DNA from: Lactuca virosa
Taxonomy: Eukaryota > Streptophyta > Magnoliopsida > Asterales > Asteraceae
DNA: 64,000 nucleotides
Assembly: GCA_928212115.1 (NCBI GenBank)
Contig: CAKMRJ010005745.1
Coordinates: 216,752,501-216,816,500 of the forward strand
Direction: 5' to 3'
Below, piece after piece: positions 44,201 to 55,856 of the stretch; the first letter of the stretch is position 1, and the number at the start of each line of letters is the position of its first letter. The position numbers and the translations under genes were made by a program. Below the pieces are notes generated by a model. That model searched no databases, was not told where the DNA came from, and worked only from the letters and a program-made list of their open reading frames with translations.

Positions 44201-45045
44201 CATGTGGTCATGGCATTGGTAGAGGTGGTGGGGTCAATTTCCATATCAATGCTGTCCAACGCTTCTAACCTACAACAGAAGGAAATAAATAAATAAAAAG
44301 ATAGATTTTATAAGATATAAACAAAATGACAAAAAATAATGAATGTAATGATTGGGCTTAGTAACATCTGTGAAAAAGGAACATAAAAAGAAGAGACACC
44401 TACAAAAAAAACAAACGTATACATGTACTTAACAAATTTCAAATAATGTTCAAGTTGGGGTTGATGATTTAGTTCCACGACAGAGTTCCAATTCAGATTA
44501 AAATCTCAGGAACCCAAGTGATATTAATCGAAACAAAACAGAGAATTGCAAAAGTACAAAAATTCCATGACAAAATCCCTTATAAACTCCAAAACAACTG
44601 AATCAGTGGTGGGACATAACTGGTAGCATCCTACCAAGGTCTTATACATGTCATATGTTCACAAGTACAAAAAAAAATGTTAAGGGCGATGTCACAAACT
44701 CCACCACTCAAGTTCTTAATGTCCATGAATCATAAGTCAATCCGTAAGGCAATATCCAAAATCAAACTTAACCTTAAATATCATATTTGTCTAAGCAGCT
44801 TCAAAACAACTAAAACCGATGGTGGAAGGTAATTGTTGTCTCATAACCACATAACCCACAAGCCAGAGCGAAAACAATGTCCAAAATCCAAGGAAACCGC
44901 ATATTATATATAATGTCTTATTACCCAAAAGAGTAGATTAGTCCAAATAATCTCCAAACAACTAAAACCTGTATGGGAGACGATGGAATCTTACATGGGT
45001 AAACAGCAGTCTAGATCTATCTTACATGGAACAACAAACATAACC

Positions 45046-45528
45046 CTAGGTTATCAAAGATAGAATAATGATGCGACAGTTGCCACCAAAATGCACAAAG
45101 AACCAATCCTTCCAGAGTGAGCAACAATGGCAGAAACTGAAACCGGACCAAGACGTGTGCAGGCAGAAATGAAATGTTGGGCTGCTAAGACCCAAACCAT
45201 AAAAGAGTAGACTGGTAACAGCGACATTCAGGATCGAGGTGGGTTTGAAAGGAAATGCGGACCCCTGAGACTTAATTTCAGTGAAAGCAGCTAAACCGAT
45301 GATAATAAACTTAAGTGGGGATGGGAGCATGATTTCCCCCAATATTCGCGGGTAATACTCCATCCAGAGGCGACCAAAAAGTTGCAATGAACTAACGACG
45401 TAGCTAAAGCATTTCAACAAAAATGTTATGGCGTAACTGACTGTTTCATGGTAGACTTCTGCGGGTGATTCTATCTTCACGACCACGATTTCTTCTTTGT
45501 TGACTGGATTATTAGTGGCGGAAGGCAT
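45046..45528 (-). pseudogene. Copy C of the small membrane-protein family, frameshifted
   Basis: Starts MPSATNNPVNKEEIVVVKIE and stays in register with copy B through LLKCFSYVVSSLQLFGRLWM and LKFIIIGLAAFTEIKSQGSA. Small indels near 45230-45250 and 45185-45195 then shift the frame, so the annotated C-terminus (SWSGFSFCHC...) is an artefact. The correct-frame C-terminus, ending ILVATVASLFYL and TGA, is still present in the DNA at about 45049-45110. It is either a recent pseudogene or an assembly error. Confidence 0.65.
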
Positions 45529-45776
45529 GTCTCTTTGTGGAGGCTGAAATCGATGCAGATCCAGTTTCTGAACTCACTAAAGCAATGAACACACTGAACT
45601 CACGATTGAAAATTAGAGCTTAAAACAGTCTCTAAAATTAATAGAGATAAAAATAAAGTAGGTTTGAAGACGGGAAATAGAGCAGCATCACAATATATAG
45701 TCTGCTAATCACAAAAATCTACCGACGATATACAATGCAAAGTACACGTGGTTGAATCCTGAAAGGAACATCCCTA

Positions 45777-45985
45777 CAACTTTTACATTGTCACTATCAC
45801 CAGCAATTCAGCAAATTGATATTCCTGCAGCAAATTGGCATTCCTGCAGCATTTACATTGTCACTATCACCAACAATTCAAGAAATTAATATTTCTGTGA
45901 CTTTTACATTGTCACTGTCAACCAGCAATTCAACAAATTGATATTTCTGTGACTTTTACATTGTCACTATCAGCAGCAATTTAGC
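45777..45985. repeat. Tandem repeat of about 50-70 bases, four units
   Basis: 'acttttacattgtcact' followed by 'atcaccagcaattcagcaaa' recurs near 45779, 45852, 45902 and 45953, with the spacer 'ttgatatt(t/c)ctg'. It lies upstream of copy C. Confidence 0.7.
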
Positions 45986-46107
45986 AAAAGGCTAATGCTA
46001 TAAGCACCCTTCTTTTCCAATTCAACCTCCCACTTTTTTTGTCTTTTATTGTTTTTTTTGGTTTTTTTTAATTTTGTTTTTTTGTTGTTTTAATTCTTTT
46101 TTATTTT

Positions 46108-46113
46108 TTATTT

Positions 46114-46171
<58 letters not shown>

Positions 46172-46382
46172 AATTTCGATAACCGTATAAAATTCGAACA
46201 ACCTTTTAAAATTCGGATCAAATTTTAAAATTCAGACGACATTATAAATTCGGACGATATAATAAAATTTCAAACGATTATATAAAACGGAACAAAAACA
46301 AAGTTTGTCTTTATTTATCCGAATTTTATATGGCTATCGAAATTTATAATAATAATAATAACCATAATAATAATAATAATAA
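46108..46382. repeat. Inverted repeat bounded by (AAT/ATT)n
   Basis: (AAT)n then (ATT)n at 46110-46170 can fold on itself. 'aaatttcgataaccgtata' recurs reversed as 'tatggctatcgaaattt' near 46330-46347, followed by (AAT)n to 46380. It could be a MITE with microsatellite borders or a microsatellite-seeded palindrome. Confidence 0.5.
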
Positions 46383-46409
46383 CTAGAAGGGTCCCCCGTG
46401 TTGCGGGGG
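46383..46409 (-). mobile_element. Helitron 3' terminus (body extends rightward)
   Basis: On the minus strand: hairpin CCCCCGCAACACGGGGG (46393-46409), six spacer bases and a terminal CTAG (46386-46383), followed by host T. This is the canonical Helitron 3' end. No TC 5' end could be fixed, so the right boundary is unknown. Confidence 0.65.
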
Positions 46410-46677
46410 TTGGAAGGTGTTTGGTAGCCAAAGTAAAGTATGTTGCTATTCTCTACAATTTGACCATTTACAAATGCATAAGTCAAATATGTTGAACAAA
46501 ATGAATGTACATTGCTATTTCTTAATTGCATTACTATAACTGAAAAACAAATCAATGAAGGTACATTGGTACTTCTTGTATTTAATCCAAGAATAAATAA
46601 AAATTTACCATCCACTCAATAAATTTACAGTTTACACTTACCACACTGTATATTTCCAAATTCCAAGCAAAACAAAA

Positions 46678-46683
46678 CTCTCT

Positions 46684-46718
<35 letters not shown>
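46678..46718. repeat. (TC)n microsatellite
   Basis: Nearly pure TC repeats, upstream of a degenerate tandem array. Confidence 0.9.
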
Positions 46719-46720
<2 letters not shown>

Positions 46721-46814
46721 TGGTCATCCAATCTCTGCAAAGTCTAGGGTTTGTGTTCATCTTCGATTCCATCTCATCCAACTACATACTTTATTCATCC
46801 ATGAAACCACCAAA

Positions 46815-47400
46815 GCTGAAAGTACATTGCTATTTAGTAGATATACCAACTAAATATGAAAAAATGCAAGAAATAGCAATGTGGTTTGATTTTTGGTAAA
46901 AACAAATCAAATAAATTGCTGAAAACAAAAACCAAAATGTGTAAACTCAAAGTACATTGTTATTTAGGGTTTCTTTTTCTGGTAAAAAAATCAAAAAAAA
47001 AAAATTTTTAAAAAAAAGAGGAAAAAGCTTTAAAGTTGAAAGTGCAGTGCTATTTACTGGATTTATAACCAAAATATAGAAAATGATTCAAATGGCAATG
47101 TATTTTGGTTTTTTGGTAATGAAATTAGAAGAAGAAAATTGCAAAAAAAAAAAAAAAAAGGAAAAAATAGGTATAAATGCAAACTGCATTGCTATTTAGT
47201 GCATTTACCCTAAAAATGAAAACTACACCTAATGGCCATGTAGTTGGGTTTTTGGAAAACACTCAATCAAAAGAAATAATATACGAAAAGCATGGAAAGA
47301 AACGTTAAATTCAAAGTACACTATCATTCATACACTTACCATCTAAATATGGAAAATGCACCAACATGGCAAAGAAAACAATAAATCGAGATATTTGAGC
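46815..47400. repeat. Degenerate tandem array with 'agtacattgctattta'
   Basis: Units of roughly 110-150 bases begin near 46817, 46938, 47035, 47178 and 47310. Most share '(a/g)tacattgctattta', then '(a)ccaaatat(g/a)gaaaa', '(t)ggcaatgt' and a 'ttttggtaa' end. Related single motifs occur at 46505 and 46562. It lies within the putative Helitron body. Confidence 0.6.
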
Positions 47401-50400
47401 CCAACTTTAGCTCATAGAAATATTAAAAAAAAAAAGAAAAAACACTGATTATGATACTCTAATGAAGACAAAAATCATTATTTATATTTTTCTTCCCAAA
47501 AATAAAGAAAATGATACTTACAGGTACATCTTAAGACTTGTAGTGTGTGTCAATTTCTAAAATAGTGGACCGGGAGTCTGCCAAAAAATTTAAAAAAAAA
47601 AACATGTTTAAAATGGGATTTATGTCATAATTGGCAACCAAAAGAAAAGTATTTAGTTTAAAATGAACATATTAGGAAATCATAATATTGGAAAGGAAAA
47701 TGATAATAATCATGAAGAAAAATAGAATATAACCTCAAGAATTAATTAAATCTTCTTTATACTGGTCGAATTATTTTGTGGTGATTGCATGCCAACTGTA
47801 CCAGCATAAAATTGCATCAACAACATAAAACGCAACATGTATGAGATCATATATTCCTGAAATAATCATAGAAATGCAGTAAGAACAAGATGCTCTGTTG
47901 CGGCCCTTGGTCAGATGAAGAAGAGGTACACCAGCCTTACAATTCTTAGCTTCTTCTCAGTTGCCCATACTCGAACACCCAGCTAACTCATTATGGCCAA
48001 CCCTCCTTCCCTTGCAACTGCTTCAAAATCTAACATGATTGCCACAGGAGCAGTTGTTGACACCAGAATATTAGACAATTAGATTTCTCATCCAACACGC
48101 TAGAGCACAAATGGCTTGTGTAAAAAAACAAACCTTTAAGGATAAGATACAAACTTGTTAAATTTCAGAAAACTGACACAAATACTTGGGAAAAAATAGC
48201 ATACATCTATAAAAACTTTCTTGCTTCTTGCTTTCAAAAGACTGTTTGAGGGAGGTGGGGGGTCAATTTCAAAGAGGAACAAATTAACAAAAAAAAATAA
48301 TAAATAAATAAATAAAAGATTTTGGTCCTATATTTTCCTGTCAAATGGACCATTTCCCTTAACTACACAGACCTGCAAGCCTTCAATGAAGTCAAAATAC
48401 CATGAATCTTATGTTATCTGTTACCATTGGAACAGATGTGTGAAAATGTTTTAATGATGATATAAAACATTTAATAAATTCCTAGTACCAATCATATAAG
48501 TTGAAAATAAGTCTTATACCCCTTACAAGTATATGGGGAAGCTTAATATCAGGTTAGGGTAATAGCATTTTTTGTGACCTGCTCAAAATCAACTTTTTTT
48601 GTTTATGTTAATGACAATCTTCGCCCATATATTATCGAATACCTGCAGAGAAATGGTAGACGGTCCCTATATTATTAGTTATAACTATAAATGTCCAGAA
48701 AATGCAACTCACAGAAAATGATTTTAGATTAAGAAAGAAGCAATATGTTACCTGAAAAGTATGAAAAGTAGAAAAGATGTAAAGCTTCTGCAGTGTGCTT
48801 CACTGTTATATGTTTTTAAACTTGAAACCTAACTAAATTGTTAAAAAATAGCAACATGAATAAACGGAATAAAAATTCAAATTTTATAATAAAAGGAAAA
48901 AAAGGGGGTAACATTTACCTTCATGCATCGACAATCACCAACCAAAACCCTTCAAATTGGGTGATGGAGAAATCATCGTTCATTTGGGGAAATCATCAAC
49001 AAAGGCCCTGTCACAATTAGAAAAATTAACTTCAGTAAATGGATGTCGATGTACGAAAGAAGAGCAAAACGATTGCAGTAGAAATTCCATGAAATCTTAG
49101 ATCGAGGAGCGATGTTATTTTGATGATACCTTGCGGAAGAACTGGCGGGTGAAGGTTGAACAAAAGAGAACTCGGAGTCTTTCAGATTCTGGATAATTGT
49201 CCGATCCTCCATCCATTTTCAATTCTCGGTGTACACTGGTGACAGTGGTTGCGTCGCAAGAGTAGATTTTGTGTATGCCTTTGTTTTAATTGAGCAGCTT
49301 TATCAAAAGCACAATCCTTTGATAAGAAAGATATTAGATAAAACATATGAAAACAGATTGCCATTTCAAACATCCACTTAGTCATGGAGCCTCTTCATGT
49401 GCTTCTTCAAATCGGAGACAAAGCTACTCTATTAATATTTTATATCAATTTTCAATCTATTTTATTCAGATCGGTTCTTGCATTTTCTTTTTGGGTTATA
49501 AATAACAATGCAAGTTGTCATGAAGCAATAAAAATATGTATGTATGTGTATTATGTTCAATCCATCAATAACAAAGAATTGAATACAAAGCGAATTCAGA
49601 TGCTGTAATGCAAAATTATACGATATCAATTACAACATCATCCATGAATAACTCAAAAGACTTGTCTCGGGACATTATTTACTGATAAACATTGATAAGA
49701 AAAATTTTAAAGAGCACTCATGCTCTGATTCACTCAACTACATAAACAGAAAAAGCAATAACTCAAGAAGAGAGAACTGAATCAGATATGTTATCACATA
49801 TCTAAAATAATATTTTAGTGAATACGAAAAAAAAATTCACTGATAGAATGTAAGCAAACCTGGGCATTTCTCATGAAGCAACTCAAGAGTTGCAGAAACA
49901 GACTCTTTTACATAAAAAAAATACAATTTAAACAGACCTAAATTTCAATTCGAAGTAAAAACTGAGAGTTGGGGTTGGGTTTTACGGATATACCCGGAAT
50001 ACGTGGAAGAAAGGGGATTCTCTGGGTCTTCTTCCGGACAGTCTCTTGGATCCCAAAATCTTTATCCACAATAAGATAAGTTTATCCCAAAATCTTTATC
50101 CCAAAATCTTCATCTTCAAAAGCGACCACCATAAAACACTACATCAAGCAAACAACAACAATAAAAAGTCACGTCAGTGGTGTACAAAGTGCGATGAAGT
50201 AAGTCAAAAACAGAAACCCAGGATAATATGGAACGAAAGCAGAAAAATTTAAAAAAAATCTAACTAAAAACTAATGAAAAAAAATACCTCTTCCTTCACT
50301 GATCTCTGCTAAACACGGTAGATAAAAGTAGTAGATGGCAGAGAGAATTTTTTGAAACCGACAAAAAACATATCAAAGCACAAATTTTAAGCCATATTGA

Positions 50401-50531
50401 TTTACATCAAAAAAAAGTGGAAGAAAATGAACCGAAAGAAGGAGGGTTAGGGTTCAATACCCATAGCTGATTGAGCAATTGGAAAAGAATCTGACAACCA
50501 TCCATTGACCAGATTGATATACCTCAACTTT
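47401..50531. other. Spacer, possibly Helitron body; no gene recognised
   Basis: No convincing reading frame. 'cccaaaatctttatcc' is repeated three times at 50053-50110. Small GC-richer islands near 47890-48050 and 49120-49250 may be captured host fragments, but their products are not recognisable. Confidence 0.4.
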
Positions 50532-51032
50532 CTAAATGGCACCATGTTTTTCAAAAACCTTATGGAGTTCATCATCGTTTGTTGTGCGAGGGATGTTACC
50601 GACGTATAGTCGTCTGGCAGCTTCCGACGACGGGTCGACAGTGACCACTGCTACCGGCGTTTCATCGGCATCTGATTTGGGCACCGTCCGAATACAGACA
50701 TCGCCGCTTAAGGCGGTGGAGAATATTCGTGGTGGCGATTTATTTGAAGGCAATTGGAGAGGCAATAACCCGGAGGACTGCTTGTTGAAAGCTAAATCTG
50801 ATTTGGGCACCGTCCAAATACAGACACCGCCGCTTAAGGCGGTGGAGAATAGTCGTGGTGACGATCTATTTGAAGGCAATTGGAGAGGCAGTAAGGTAAA
50901 GAGAGAATGAGGAGGCCGAGGGATGTAGAAAGAGATTTTAGTCGGTGGTGAACGAATGAAACATATGGAATCAAGGAACAGATATGAAGTCGGTGGTGTG
51001 GTGGAGTCAGGGCTTTTGTTGGGAGAGTACAA
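50532..51032 (-). pseudogene. Captured 5' fragment of a chloroplast-type RRM protein gene
   Basis: 166 codons. The N-terminal part is Ser/Pro-rich as in a plastid transit peptide. The last 28 residues, ARRLYVGNIPRTTNDDELHK plus VFEKHGAI, start an RNA-recognition motif with the RNP2-like LYVGNI; this wording recalls plastid ribonucleoproteins such as PSRP2. The stop (TAG) falls where the family has Glu before KVEV, and KVEV follows in frame. RNP1 and the rest are missing. A 42-codon block (LPLQLPSN...TVPKSD) is duplicated in frame with a 126-base period (50671 and 50797). Confidence 0.55.
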
Positions 51033-51204
51033 TTGATCGACACCGATCCAATCCCTATTGGTTTAGATCGGCGGTGGAAAGAACACGTATCAACCAAAAA
51101 TATACAAAATGCCAAAATGTGACCTCTAAAAGAAAAGAAACAGAATTGTAAGCACACCTATAATCAGAGGACCAGTTTTGACAAACACCTAGAAACTTTA
51201 CTGT

Positions 51205-51206
<2 letters not shown>

Positions 51207-51271
<65 letters not shown>

Positions 51272-51272
51272 T
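51207..51272. repeat. (TA)n microsatellite
   Basis: TA repeats with single interruptions at about 51239 and 51262. Confidence 0.9.
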
Positions 51273-51578
51273 AACAAAGTGACCACAAACAAAAATAGAA
51301 GGACCGGAAATGTAATTTAAGGGACCAAAACTGGCCAAAATGTCTCAGGTTAACTGTTCATTTTGTTCACAATTTTAATATATATTAAATAATAATAATA
51401 ATAATAATAAAAGAAAAAACAACAAAAAAACAAAAAGAGAAAAAAACAAAAAAAAAATGATGTCAAATCAAAAGTAAAAGGTTGATTAGATTGATGTTGG
51501 GGGGTAAAATTAGTTAAAGGGGTACTTATAACACAACCCTTTAGTAAATTGATATATATATATATATATATATATATA

Positions 51579-51958
51579 GGATATAGATCCGGTAAGAAGG
51601 AAATTTTTGGTAGGAAGGTAAGAAGTTTTTTTTCTATATATTTTTTGACGAAACAAAATAAATGAATCACTAGATGATCATTTGTAAGATGATTACAAGA
51701 AAAAATTCTCAAAAAACATCTTTTATGATTCATTTTTAAGTAATTAAAAAAAAAATTCACTTTTATGACAATTTTAGTGAATAACAACAAAATCATTGTA
51801 TAAATGAATCATCGATATGTTTTTTTGAGAATTTTTTCTTGTGAATCATCTTAAAAATGAATCATCTAATGATTCATTTTGTTTGTTCGCGAAAAAAATA
51901 TGTAGAAAAAAAACTTCTTACCTTCCTACCAAAAATTTCCTTTTTATTTAATCTTGAC
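51579..51958. mobile_element. MITE embedded in a (TA)n microsatellite, family 2
   Basis: 'ggaaatttttggtaggaagg' near 51599 recurs reversed near 51920-51940. The inverted repeats extend about 150 bases, through 'aaaaaattctcaaaaaaca' and 'gaatca(c/t)(t/c)agatgat'. (TA)n abuts both ends (51552-51578, 51959-52037). It is unrelated in sequence to the family at 43538 but has the same target. No coding capacity. Confidence 0.65.
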
Positions 51959-52033
<75 letters not shown>

Positions 52034-52037
52034 ATAT

Positions 52038-52634
52038 GCACCTGGTACAATCCCCTCCATCTTTTGTACTTCCGGCATTTCCAATTGCATTATTTTCCTT
52101 TTCCCAAGATCCTTGTTAGAAATATGTGTTGTATAGATCGATGATGCAATTTATATGAAAATTATATTTATTTGGTTTATTGTTGATATTCACTCTTGTC
52201 TAAATAATTGCAAATATTACAACTTATCATTTTTACTTTTACCATTCAACCATGTATAACTATTATAACACTTCCTAATTCTCATTTTACCATATAACAA
52301 GATATCAACAAAATGCTTGACATTTTGTAAATTTGTCACATTTGACCAAAATACGTTTTTTACACTGAATTTCGTATATGCTTGGGTAAATTACACGAAT
52401 GGTCCATGTGGTTAGGGTAATCTGCGTGTTTGGTCCCTAACAATTTTTTTTAACTCTAACCGTCCCTATTTTATATTTTTGTTACACGTTTGGTCCCTAT
52501 CCAACCTAAAAAGACTAGTTTTTCCCTAATAAGGATTTTTTAGTTTTTTCATTTATTAAAAAAATAATAATTAAATTTATGGCCCCACCCTATTTACAAC
52601 TTCACCTCGTTCCTATACACACCCCCCCCCCCTT
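52038..52634. other. Spacer, no gene recognised
   Basis: 52385-52510 has 'tggtccatgtggtt' and 'tttggtccctaa' phrases common in decayed plant repeats, and a C-run at 52622-52632. Confidence 0.4.
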
Positions 52635-52642
52635 GTGAAAAC

Positions 52643-53476
52643 TAGGTCTGACAATCGTGTCGTGTTCGGGTTGGCGGGTCGTGGGTTGACGGGTCAAAAT
52701 ATATCAACCCGAACACGACCCATTTAACTATACAGGTCACGGGTTCGCGGGTTTGGAACATAAACCCATATATGACCCGTCAACCCACTTATTTATACGG
52801 GTTCACAGGTTGGCGAGTTCGTGGGTTAGATTTGGGTTCGTGGGTTAGCGGGTCAGATTTGGGTTCGTGTGTTCGTGAGTCAAATTCAAAAAAAAAATTG
52901 ATAATTAAACATGAATAAATTCTTGATGCAAACATATCCGAATTTTAGAAACTTAAGTCTTAAACATCCAAATGAAAATTAAAAACATTCATGGAAACAT
53001 GTTCAAACTAAAACTTAATACAAACATAGATAAATTCAATCGCAGGTGTCGACATCGTTCAATAATGATTCAATCGTTCATGCTGCCGTTCTTTGTGAGT
53101 TCGTTCAGTCGTTCATCACAGAGGGAAGACTGGTAGAGGACTTATTCGATTTTGTTTGTGAGATACTGAGATTATTTAGGGAAAACCCGAAACGTGTTGC
53201 AATGCAAATCAACAAATGGTTACCCACGGGTCAAATGGTCAATGGTATCGAGTATCGTATCCTAGTATAAAGTATAAAACTATATAGTGTATAATATTTA
53301 ATACATTTAAAAATTATATAATTTTTTTTATCAAAATTTTAAACAGGTTGGTAGGTCAACCCATATATTTTTTGAGAACACATATATGACCTGTTAAATA
53401 AACGGGTTGACGGGTTTGTTGAAAAACTCAACCCAAACCCGTTTATTTCGTGTCGTGTCGAGAATTGTCAGGCCTA
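52643..53476. mobile_element. Non-autonomous hAT element
   Basis: 8-bp target duplication GTGAAAAC (52635-52642, 53477-53484). Terminal inverted repeats TAGG(T/C)CTGACAATnnnnG. Subterminal regions are packed with GGGTT(g/c)(g/a)CGGGT-type repeats in both orientations, as in Ac-like elements. A 74-codon frame inside (53046-53270, +) matches no transposase I recognise and may be chance. Confidence 0.88.
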
Positions 53477-53758
53477 GTGAAAACCCCAACCCTACGTCCC
53501 ATGAGATCTTCCTCGTCTTTTTTCTTCTCCGCCGGCAACTCTTCACCACCATAATACTCCCTTCATCTGTAAACTGATCCCCACCCAATCTCTTTCCTAC
53601 TCTAACATCGACATCCTCATATGACATCCTTCTTTCCTCGTCAACCCTCCGCCTCTGACGATTCACGGTATGTAGAGCCAAAGAAAACATAGATGATTGT
53701 TCCAGTGGAACAACCACTGTTGTCTCTCCAAAATCAAATCATTAAAGGATTCGAATTA

Positions 53759-54379
53759 TGTGTTGTTTGTTTTTTTGAAGCAAAAATTCATGAAGTCTGC
53801 GGACCACCTCTGCAACCCTCTGCAGTAGAAGAGGTAGATCAAACGGCTGCCGACTGTAATAAGAAGCGTGTTTATTTTTTTTTAACATCTACATGCTGCT
53901 GCAGATATTAAAAAAATAAAATAAACTGATTTTATAAACCAAAAATAGTTTTTTAATACCAAAATTTAATAATGTATGACATTTCAACAATAATTTATGA
54001 TATTTCAGCAAAAAATAATGATATTTCAACAAAAAAATAGAGATATTTTAGCAAAATATAATGATATTTCATTAACAAATTATCATTATTCAATATAAAA
54101 AAAACAAAAAAAAATCAACAAGAATAAACAAAAGAAAAACGAAAAAAATGTAAAATAAGATTTCAACAACATATAATCAAGATTTCAGCAAGAAAAAAGA
54201 AGAAGAAGAGGTTGGAAGAAACAATACAAGTGTTGCGCCAAACAGAACATGTGCAGAGGTTTTTAACTCTAAAGACTTCTAAAAAACAAATAGTTGTGAG
54301 ATTAAAAGTGTTGCGCGTGTGCTGCGCCGCACAACAATAAGAGGTCTGAAGAGGTTTTTTACAAAAAACAAACAACACC
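53759..54379. mobile_element. PIF/Harbinger-like MITE, copy 2
   Basis: The left end TGTGTTGTTTGTTTTTTTGA and the reverse complement of the right end, GGTGTTGTTTGTTTTTTGTA, with TTA duplications at 53756-53758 and 54380-54382. It shares 'ccacctctgcaaccctctgc' and the GTGCTGCGC block with copy 1 but carries about 285 extra bases. Part of these (53970-54075) is a 20-25-base repeat of 'aataatgatatttcaac'. Confidence 0.65.
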
Positions 54380-54382
54380 TTA

Positions 54383-54940
54383 CTAGTTTCAAGTGAGTAA
54401 ACGTTTTAACCCATAACCACTTATTAGATCATTAAAAGATTTAATTTACAGACCTGCAAATTAAAAACCACTTTAATGGAGATTTATAGCATCATTCAAG
54501 TAAATACAGATAAACAAAGATTTAAAGGACTCAATTTGCTAATCTGAATACTCAATTTATGCACACAGATAAGTTACAGGTGTACGTATGTCGGCAATTT
54601 TGGCATCAGTAAACATCTCTTTTAAGAAATTCATCAAACACCTCTTGTGTAACTCAAGTGGGCTCCATTTTTTCAGCACCAATCACAAAGTTATATCCAC
54701 ATTATAGTATCATGTATAGTCAATACAACATCACACGTCGTATACAGTTAATACAAACACAACTCACACAAGAGAACTGGGAAACTAGAGAGAACCAATA
54801 ACAACAGAAAGAGAATCACGTAGATGGGTAGAAGAAAGAATTGGAATTTGTTTTTTTATTCATATGATGCTACCTAGAAGGAAGTTTCATAGATGACACC
54901 CTCATTCCCGATTATAAATGTAGCTCTGTGGACTGTATTG
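54383..54940. other. Spacer, no gene recognised
   Basis: Unique-looking AT-rich DNA between the Harbinger-like MITE and an LTR start. Confidence 0.4.
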
Positions 54941-55856
54941 TGTAACACCCGTTTATTAAATAAATAAATAAACAAATTATTGAATGAATAGTAGCCCTAA
55001 AATCAATAATTATATAGCAGGGTGTTGGTCTCGAGAAGCTAATTGTCACAATTTTAGAAGCTGGGGGTTAAAAGTGTAAGTTCCGGATTGGTTTTGTAAA
55101 TATTTATGAAGGCATGGACTACTTGGTAAATTATTGGGACTTAATTTGAAAGGATTTATGGAAGCAGGGGCTAAAGAGTAAATTATGGACCAAATTTGAA
55201 AAGGATTTGTAGAGGGAGGGGTTGTTTTGTAAAATTCAGACTTAATTTGTAAAGGGTTTTAGGAGGCAGGGTTTAAATGGTAAATATTGGAGCTATTTTG
55301 AAAATATTCTTATGGGGAGGGTTGGAAGTGTAAAAATGAAACAAGACTTGAAAGTTACGGGCATAACCCGCCACCCTCTCATGCAGCCTCCATATAAATA
55401 TGTCCTAACCCTAACCCTAACCCTAGGAAAGAATGCATCCGCCACCACCACCCTTATGCCTCGCACCACCGGCGCCGCCACCCATTCCAATCAGCCAACG
55501 GCCGCCAAGCAAGCACCAAACCTCCACCATTTTTCTTATTCTCCTTCTTCAACCGCCGCCACCTTTATTCTGCAGTAACATTGTTCGATGTCGTTGTAGT
55601 GCTACTGCTCCGCCGCTGCCTGTTTTCGTTGAAGACAAGTGGCCGCCGGTATCACGCAAGGGCGGTCGATCATTGTCGCTGTTTTTTTGTCGGCGAAACC
55701 ACAAGCTACGAATCCGATACCCAGTCGTGGGCAGTGGAGTGTCGTGATATCATGGCACGTTGCTGCTGTTCCAGATGACGGATAACCGCCACCTCCTTGT
55801 CGTATTCTTCCTCTCCTTCTCCTCTTCTGTCCGGTGCTGCGACGCTGTTGGGGTTG
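54941..55856 (+). mobile_element. 5' part of a Tekay-type LTR
   Basis: Starts TGTAACACCCG like other Tekay LTRs here. It has four degenerate blocks around 'ggaggcaggg(g)(t)t(a/t)aa(a)(g/t)gtaaat' (55080-55330), a TATA-like TATAAATA at 55393 and a C-rich leader. It is cut at 55856 by Tekay-D. There is no purine tract on its left, so it may be a 5' LTR continuing beyond the window. Confidence 0.5.

Noticed and set aside
51350..51796. 148-codon frame on - with Tyr and Phe runs
   Set aside because: Covers a (TAA)n tract and a MITE inverted repeat; biased composition, no domain.
53046..53270. 74-codon frame in the hAT element
   Set aside because: No resemblance to hAT transposase or a BED finger; kept only as a note in the hAT entry.
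55400..55428. Three CCCTAA units, telomere-like
   Set aside because: Only three units of CCCTAA rather than the plant CCCTAAA, placed in a C-rich LTR leader; common low-complexity leader sequence.
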